Below, piece after piece: positions 59,243-64,000 of a DNA stretch of 64,000 nt. The stretch covers positions 1 through 64,000 of the forward strand of contig NZ_RAZT01000013.1 of assembly GCF_003626635.1 (NCBI RefSeq), given 5' to 3'. Made by a program: the position numbers and the translations under genes. The number at the start of each line of letters is the position of its first letter. Position 1 is the stretch's first letter. The DNA is from Micromonospora musae. Lineage in GTDB: Bacteria; Actinomycetota; Actinomycetes; Mycobacteriales; Micromonosporaceae. The notes below the pieces were generated by a model that did not search any database, was not told the DNA's origin, and worked only from the letters and a program-made list of their open reading frames with translations.

Positions 59243-60823
59243 GTGCGAGTGACCGGTACCGGGCACGCCAGCATGCGGATCGACACGGCCGCGGGCAGCA
59301 TCCTGTGCGACCCGTGGGTCAATCCGGCCTATTTCGCCTCCTGGTTCCCGTTTCCCGACAACTCGCTGCTCGACTGGCAGGCCCTCGGCCAGGTCGACTA
59401 CCTGTACGTCTCCCACCTGCACCGGGACCACTTCGACGCGAAGCACTTGCGGGATTTCGTGTCGAAGGACGCGACCGTGCTGCTTCCCGAGTTCCCCACC
59501 TCGGAGATGGAGGACGAGTTCCGGGCGCTGGGCTTCACCAAGTTCATCAAGGCGCCGAACGAGCAGGTCGTCGAGCTTCCGGGCGGCCTGAAGATCATGA
59601 TCCAGGCGTTGACCAGCCCGACCGACGGACCGATCGGTGACTCGTCCCTCTGGGTCGAGTACGACGGCGTGCGGCTGCTCAACCAGAACGACGCCCGCCC
59701 CACCGACCTGACCGCCTTCGCGAAGCTGGGGCACGTGCACGCGCACCTGCTCCAGTTCTCCGGCGCGATCTGGTACCCGATGGTCTACGAGCTGCCGCAG
59801 GCGGCCAAGACCGCGTTCGGCAAGCAGAAGCGGGACCGGCAGTTCGACCGCACCTGGCGCTACATCGACGACCTGAAGGCGTCGCACGTTTTCCCGATCG
59901 CCGGCCCGCCGTGCTTCCTCGACGACGAGCTGTGGCAGTTCAACGACATCTTCGGCGACGAGGGGAACATCTTCCCCGACCAGTCGGTGTTCCTGAGCGA
60001 GTACGCCAAGGTCGGCGGCACCAACGGCATCGTGCTGCTGCCGGGCAGCGTCGCCGAGGTCACCACCGAGGGCGCGACCACCATCCACCCGGTGCCGGTC
60101 GAGGAGTTCTTCGCGAACAAGGTCGCCCACCTGGAGGAGATGCGGGAGCGCAAGCGTCCGATCATCGAGGCGGAGAAGGCGTCCTGGCGGCACCCCGAGG
60201 TCGACGTGCTCGGCGAGATGAAGCGCCGGATCGAGCCGCTGCTGGACGAGTCGATCTACCTGGCCAAGGGCGTCGGCGGTCCGGTCCGCTTCGACCTGGT
60301 CGGCACTGACAGCTCGGGCGGGGAGGCCGTTGAATCCATCGTGGTGGACTTCCCGGGCAAGGAGGTGCGGCCGTACGCGGACGAGAAGGTCCGCTACCGG
60401 TTCCGCACCGACCGGTCGCTGATCGAGCACCTGCTCTTCATCGACGAGGTGGACTGGGTCAACTCGCTCTTCCTCTCCTGCCGCTTCTCGGCGGCCCGGA
60501 TCGGCCAGTACAACGAGTTCGTCTACGCCTTCTTCAAGTGCCTCTCCGAGGAGCGGCTCCAGTACGCCGAGGGCTGGTACGACGAGCACGAGCGAGCCGT
60601 CGACGCGGAGGACATCACCCTCGGCGACTGGGTGGTGCAGCGGCGGTGCCCACACCTGAAGGCCGACCTGAGCCGGTTCGGGATCGTCGACGGGGACCAG
60701 TTGACCTGCCAGCTGCACGGCTGGCGATTCGACCTCGCCAGCGGCCGCTGCCTGACCAGCGTGGGCCACAAGATCCGTGCGCACCGCGCCGACGCCGCAC
60801 AGGCCACCGAGGCCGCGAGCTGA
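59243..60823 (+). CDS. namH: UDP-N-acetylmuramate hydroxylase NamH (MBL fold plus Rieske)
   Basis: 526 aa. An N-terminal metallo-beta-lactamase-like domain has VSHLHRDHFD (His58, His60, Asp62, His63). A C-terminal Rieske [2Fe-2S] domain has CPH (Cys469, His471) and CQLH (Cys489, His492). This architecture is that of NamH of mycobacteria, which hydroxylates UDP-MurNAc to the N-glycolyl form, and of CMP-Neu5Ac hydroxylase. N-glycolylmuramic acid is a known trait of Micromonosporaceae, so NamH is the better reading. The GTG at 59243 (MRVTGTGHASMRIDTAAGSI) has GAGGGGG upstream and matches the family start. Confidence 0.85.
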   Translation: MRVTGTGHASMRIDTAAGSILCDPWVNPAYFASWFPFPDNSLLDWQALGQVDYLYVSHLHRDHFDAKHLRDFVSKDATVLLPEFPTSEMEDEFRALGFTKFIKAPNEQVVELPGGLKIMIQALTSPTDGPIGDSSLWVEYDGVRLLNQNDARPTDLTAFAKLGHVHAHLLQFSGAIWYPMVYELPQAAKTAFGKQKRDRQFDRTWRYIDDLKASHVFPIAGPPCFLDDELWQFNDIFGDEGNIFPDQSVFLSEYAKVGGTNGIVLLPGSVAEVTTEGATTIHPVPVEEFFANKVAHLEEMRERKRPIIEAEKASWRHPEVDVLGEMKRRIEPLLDESIYLAKGVGGPVRFDLVGTDSSGGEAVESIVVDFPGKEVRPYADEKVRYRFRTDRSLIEHLLFIDEVDWVNSLFLSCRFSAARIGQYNEFVYAFFKCLSEERLQYAEGWYDEHERAVDAEDITLGDWVVQRRCPHLKADLSRFGIVDGDQLTCQLHGWRFDLASGRCLTSVGHKIRAHRADAAQATEAAS

Positions 60824-60924
60824 TTTCGGTCCCGTCCCGCCCCGCCGGGGCCGATCCTGGAGCTGTGGTGAACCACGGGAACGCCTAGTGGACGCCACCT
60901 CCGGGTGATCGGCGGGAGCGGGGC

Positions 60925-61596
60925 GTGACCGAGGGGGACGACGAGGCGCGGTACCGGTACGGACGGAACCGCGAGATGGCCCGGGACGCCTCCCGGGTGG
61001 AGGCGTTCAGCGACGCGGTCATCGCGATCGTGCTGACGCTGATGGCTGTCGACCTGCTTCAGCTCGGCCCGGCCCGCACCGACGGATCGGGCCTGGTCGG
61101 CGCGCTCCGGCATGAGTGGCCGGCGTACCTCGCGTACGTGATCACGTTCGCGATCGTCGGTCAGGTCTGGCTCACCCACCACAACATGTGGCGGTACGTC
61201 GTCCGGGTGGACCAGGTGCTGCTCGTGTTCAACCTGGCCCTGCTGCTCTTCGTGGCGGCCATCCCGTTCGCCGCGGACCTGCTCGCGGACCATCTGCGCG
61301 GGCCCGCCGCGGACCAGCGACTGAGCGCCGGGCTCTACGTCAGCGCGGTGCTCGGTGAGGCGCTCTTCTTCAACCTGAGCTGGTGGTGGGCGCGTCGACG
61401 CGGGTTGCTGCACCCCGACCTGGATCCCCGGCTGGCCCGGCTGGTGGCCCGCCGATTCCTGCTCGGGCCGCTGCTCTACCTGATCGCGTTCGCCTTCGTC
61501 TTCGTCAACCCGATCCTCAGCCTCAGCCTCTACCTGGTGCTGGTCGGCGTCTACCTGCTTCGCGGGCCCGGCGACCTCCCCTCCTACGCCCGCTGA
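60925..61596 (+). CDS. TMEM175-family potassium-channel-like membrane protein
   Basis: 223 aa with six predicted helices. The first helix carries the family signature RVEAFSDAVIAIVLTLMAVD (R-x-x-x-FSD), and VGQVWLTHHNMWRYVVRVDQ matches the second conserved block. Bacterial TMEM175 homologues are tetrameric K+ channels. The GTG lies 102 nt after namH. Confidence 0.9.
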   Translation: MTEGDDEARYRYGRNREMARDASRVEAFSDAVIAIVLTLMAVDLLQLGPARTDGSGLVGALRHEWPAYLAYVITFAIVGQVWLTHHNMWRYVVRVDQVLLVFNLALLLFVAAIPFAADLLADHLRGPAADQRLSAGLYVSAVLGEALFFNLSWWWARRRGLLHPDLDPRLARLVARRFLLGPLLYLIAFAFVFVNPILSLSLYLVLVGVYLLRGPGDLPSYAR

Positions 61597-61657
61597 CCAC
61601 TGCCGGGGATCGCCGTGGTGGTGTACGGCCACGCCGACGCACCGCTCCGGGGCCGGA

Positions 61658-63253
61658 TCAGTGGGTCAGGTCGGCGAGGATGCGGTTGGCGGCGTTGTGG
61701 CCGGCCGCACCGATCACGCTGCCGGCCGGGTGGCAGCCGGCGCTGCCCGCGTACACCCCGTCGACGCCGGTGGCGTGCGGCATGCGGTCGGTGAAGGAGA
61801 CCGTGTTGTCCACGTGGTGGATGTGCCCACCGGTGATGCCGAAGTGCGCCTCGATGCCCGGCGGCGGCAGCGGCACCGCGTCCGCGATGAGGTCGGCCGT
61901 GCCGGGCGCGTACCGTTCGCAGATCCCGACCAGGCGGTCGACGTAGCCGGGCAGCGCCGCGTCCCAGGTGGTGCCGGCCAGCTCGTAGGGGACCGACTGC
62001 ACGAAGAGCGCGGACGAGTGGTGCCCCTGGCCGTCGGAGAGCGACGGGTCGACCGTGGTGTGCAGGTACCACTCGATGGTCGGCTCCGCCGGCAGGTGGC
62101 CCGCCTGCACCTGCGCCCACATGGCGCGCAGGGCCGCCATCGGTGACTCCCCGCCGCCGCCCACCAGCGACGTGGAGCCGGGCAGCAGGTGGATGGTCGA
62201 GCCGAACGGGCTCGGGGCGTCCGCCGGCAGGCACGAGAAGCGGGGTAGCCCGGTGAGCGCCAGGTTCAGCTTGAGGGTGGTGCCGGGTCGCCGTACCGCC
62301 GCCATGCGCGCGCTCAGCGGGGCCGGGAGCGCGCCGTCGGGCAGCAGCTCCATCAGCCGGTACGGGTCGCAGGCGCCGAGCACCACCCGGGCGGCCACCT
62401 CCCGGCCGTCGGCGAGCACCACGCCGCTCGCCGCGCCGCCGTCCAGGGTGATCGCGTCGACCCGCGCACTGGGAACGATCCGCGCCCCGGCGGCCCGGGC
62501 GGCCTCGGCGAAGGTACGGGAGACCGTGCCCATGCCCCCTTCGGCGATCATCCAGGTGCCCCCGGAGCCGGGGAGGCGGCACATGTTGTGCACCAGGAAG
62601 TTGTGGCCGGTGCCCGGGTCGTCCGGTCCGGCGTTCAGCCCGGAGAGGCCGTCGGTGACGGCGTACATGCTGACCAGCAGCTCGGACCGGAAGTCGAACC
62701 GGGCCAGGTAGTCGGCGACGGAGCCGCGGACCAGGTCGACGAAGACCTGTCGCAGCGCCGGACGGACGTGGCGCTCGGCGGTCTCCTCGACGGGCAGCGG
62801 CTCCCTGAGCCAGGCGGGCGCCAGGTCCTCCCGCAGCGCGGCCAGCTCGGTCTGGAGGGCGTCGTCGGCGGCGGCGTCGGCGGGGGAGAAGAACTCGGCG
62901 AGCTGCGTCCGGCTCGCCGCCGCGTCACTGCCGAAGAGCAGGTACGGCGAGCCCAGGCCGCCCGGCGTGGGCAGGAAGTAGTGCGGGTCGCGGCGCAGCA
63001 CCGGGATCTTCACGTCGAGCGTGGCGAGCAGCTCCGGCGGCATCAGCCCGAGCAGGTACGAGCCGGTGGAGTGGCGCAGCCCCGGCACCTTCGGGAACGG
63101 GTTCTCGGTGCGGGTGGCCCCGCCGATCACGTCGGCGGCCTCCAGCACCAGCACGTCGAGCCCGGCGCGGGCCAGCAGGATGGCGGAAACCAGGCCGTTG
63201 TGCCCGGCGCCGACGATCACCACGTCGGCGCGAGCCGGGATCTCACTCCTCAT
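61658..63253 (-). CDS. FAD-dependent oxidoreductase, phytoene-desaturase/PYROXD2-like
   Basis: 531 aa. N-terminal FAD-binding motif VVIVGAGHNGLVSAILLARA with ADVIGGATRTE, the NLALTGLPRF substrate region, and the C-terminal flavin motif (DGVYAGSAGCHPAGSVIGAA). This is the CrtI-like amine-oxidase fold close to PYROXD2. No other carotenoid genes are nearby, so carotenoid desaturation should not be assumed. The ATG at 63253 begins MRSEIPARADVVIVG; TAGGGT on the minus strand (63267-63262) ends 8 nt upstream, fitting leaderless transcription. Confidence 0.88.
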   Translation of the reverse strand: MRSEIPARADVVIVGAGHNGLVSAILLARAGLDVLVLEAADVIGGATRTENPFPKVPGLRHSTGSYLLGLMPPELLATLDVKIPVLRRDPHYFLPTPGGLGSPYLLFGSDAAASRTQLAEFFSPADAAADDALQTELAALREDLAPAWLREPLPVEETAERHVRPALRQVFVDLVRGSVADYLARFDFRSELLVSMYAVTDGLSGLNAGPDDPGTGHNFLVHNMCRLPGSGGTWMIAEGGMGTVSRTFAEAARAAGARIVPSARVDAITLDGGAASGVVLADGREVAARVVLGACDPYRLMELLPDGALPAPLSARMAAVRRPGTTLKLNLALTGLPRFSCLPADAPSPFGSTIHLLPGSTSLVGGGGESPMAALRAMWAQVQAGHLPAEPTIEWYLHTTVDPSLSDGQGHHSSALFVQSVPYELAGTTWDAALPGYVDRLVGICERYAPGTADLIADAVPLPPPGIEAHFGITGGHIHHVDNTVSFTDRMPHATGVDGVYAGSAGCHPAGSVIGAAGHNAANRILADLTH

Positions 63254-63261
63254 GCCCTCGC

Positions 63262-63267
63262 ACCCTA
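63262..63267 (-). promoter_or_regulatory. TAGGGT box, candidate leaderless -10
   Basis: Read on the minus strand, TAGGGT ends 8 nt before the ATG at 63253; no Shine-Dalgarno is visible. Confidence 0.35.
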
Positions 63268-63295
63268 GACCGAATCGCCCCCCACCGAGCCCCGC

Positions 63296-63350
63296 GATCA
63301 TGAAGTTGTTGCCCGACGGAGCGCTCCCAACGGGCGATAACTTCATGATC
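63296..63350. repeat. REP-like palindrome (GATCATGA family)
   Basis: A 20-nt arm (63296-63315, beginning GATCATGAAGTT) pairs with 63331-63350 with only two G-U wobbles, around a 15-nt loop. The outer flank on the opposite strand reads CCCCGGTGATCATGA, close to CCCCGGTGATCAAGA of the element at 31343. It lies between divergent genes, so it is not a terminator by position. Confidence 0.8.
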
Positions 63351-63387
63351 ACCGGGGGAAGGGCGGGAGGTCGTATCGTCTGGGGTC

Positions 63388-63879
63388 GTGATGATCAGTT
63401 TCGAGACGCGGCCGGACCGGCGGCTGCTGACGCAGGCGTTGCGCCGTACGCTCCGTCGCAGCCTGCGCCTCTTCACGCTCTGCGGCTTCATCCTCCTGCT
63501 GCCGGCGGCGGCCGCGCTGCTCACCGACGATCCGCTGGTGGGGCTGGGATGGCTGGCGGGGGCCGTCGTCTTCTGGGCGCTGCCGGCGGTGGTGGTTCGC
63601 AGCGCGGTCCAGGCGAGCTGGAAGGGGTACGGCATCCCGATCGCCTGGCAGTTCTCCGACGCCGGCGTGCGGATGGACTCGGCGCTGATGGAAAGCCTGA
63701 TCCGGTGGGAGGCGCTGGAGTCGGTCGAACCCATTCCCGGCCAGCTGCTTCTGAAGATCAACCGGCAGCAGGTCGTTCCGGTCACGATCGCCGGGCTGAC
63801 CCCGGTCGACCGCGAGACGCTCGCCGGCTATCTCCGTGGCCGCGGCCTGCTTCCGGAGGGCGCCGCGATCACGGGCTGA
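63388..63879 (+). CDS. YcxB-like membrane protein
   Basis: 163 aa. Two adjacent membrane helices (LFTLCGFILLLPAAAALLTD; GWLAGAVVFWALPAVVVRSA) are followed by a cytoplasmic domain (IAWQFSDAGVRMDSALMESL, IRWEALESVEPIPGQLLLKI) typical of the YcxB-like family. Function unknown. GTG 63388 or ATG 63391 can start; there is no Shine-Dalgarno, and TATCGT ends 8 nt before the GTG. Confidence 0.85.
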   Translation: MMISFETRPDRRLLTQALRRTLRRSLRLFTLCGFILLLPAAAALLTDDPLVGLGWLAGAVVFWALPAVVVRSAVQASWKGYGIPIAWQFSDAGVRMDSALMESLIRWEALESVEPIPGQLLLKINRQQVVPVTIAGLTPVDRETLAGYLRGRGLLPEGAAITG

Positions 63880-64000
63880 CGGCAAAGGCCGCGTGGTCCG
63901 GGGTGTCGCCGGCGCAGCTGCAGCCTGTTCCAGTCGATGTATCCACGTCGCGGTGTCCCGGGCGGCTGGATGCCGGACATCAGCGATCACGTGTCGATCA
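63880..64000. other. Right-hand end, nothing assignable
   Basis: 121 nt after the YcxB-like stop. No gene, hairpin or RNA could be identified; it may belong to a gene continuing past the window. Confidence 0.5.

Noticed and set aside
1..64000. tRNA, rRNA, CRISPR arrays, insertion sequences or phage attachment sites
   Set aside because: None could be seen on either strand: no cloverleaf-like clusters, no regularly spaced repeat-spacer units, and no transposase or integrase other than chromosomal XerC.

Overview
The window is very GC-rich with strong third-position G/C, uses many GTG starts, and shows the conserved gene order rnc-mutM-smc-ftsY-amtB-glnK-glnD-ffh-rpsP-rimM-trmD-rplS-lepB-rnhB-comM-dprA-xerC-rpsB-tsf-pyrH-frr-cdsA-rlmN. 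That order, a NamH-type UDP-MurNAc hydroxylase (N-glycolylated muramic acid) and actinobacterial-only families (DUF2469, DUF402, DUF664, GlnR boxes) point to a filamentous actinomycete, most likely Micromonosporaceae (Micromonospora or a close relative). It is a core chromosomal segment; no plasmid, phage or IS sequence is visible.

Layout. 1-4.2 kb: end of rnc, mutM, a GH114-type lipoprotein, a CAP-domain membrane protein and a 64-aa coiled-coil protein. 4.6-8.8 kb: smc with an overlapping HAD hydrolase. 8.9-13.9 kb, mostly minus strand: DUF664/DinB protein, universal stress protein, DHA2-type MFS exporter with its probable MarR regulator and paired palindromic operators, and a PhoD-type phosphatase. 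14.0-16.1 kb: ftsY and a small APH-fold kinase. 16.1-20.4 kb: the nitrogen operon amtB-glnK-glnD behind two GlnR boxes. 20.7-22.5 kb: a NarL-type two-component pair. 22.7-24.2 kb: ffh.

24.2-29.6 kb is an accessory island between ffh and proS, read leftward as one overlapping operon: a 108-aa helical protein ending in an amyloid-like motif; an NB-ARC/TPR (NLR-type) ATPase starting with a related motif; a protein with a phytanoyl-CoA-dioxygenase-like HxD...H layout; and a 431-aa protein of unknown family. It looks like an NLR/amyloid-signalling cell-death or conflict module with two unfamiliar partners, and is the most interesting part of the window.

30.2-40.1 kb: amidohydrolase, proS, DUF402, then the translation cluster rpsP-khpA-rimM-trmD-rplS, two tandem signal peptidases, NUDIX, rnhB and DUF2469. 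40.3-48.8 kb: molybdopterin oxidoreductase, methyltransferase, an M23 peptidase whose frame does not stop where expected, a class V aminotransferase, then xerC, dprA, comM and yraN; between comM and dprA lies a chain of three repeated mini-ORFs joined by ATGA overlaps. 49-58.6 kb: membrane protein, rpsB-tsf-pyrH-frr-cdsA-rlmN and a repeat-rich DivIVA-like protein. 58.7-64 kb: small membrane protein, namH, TMEM175-type channel, PYROXD2-like oxidoreductase and a YcxB-like membrane protein.

All product names come from reading the translated sequences and recalling family motifs; no database search was possible.
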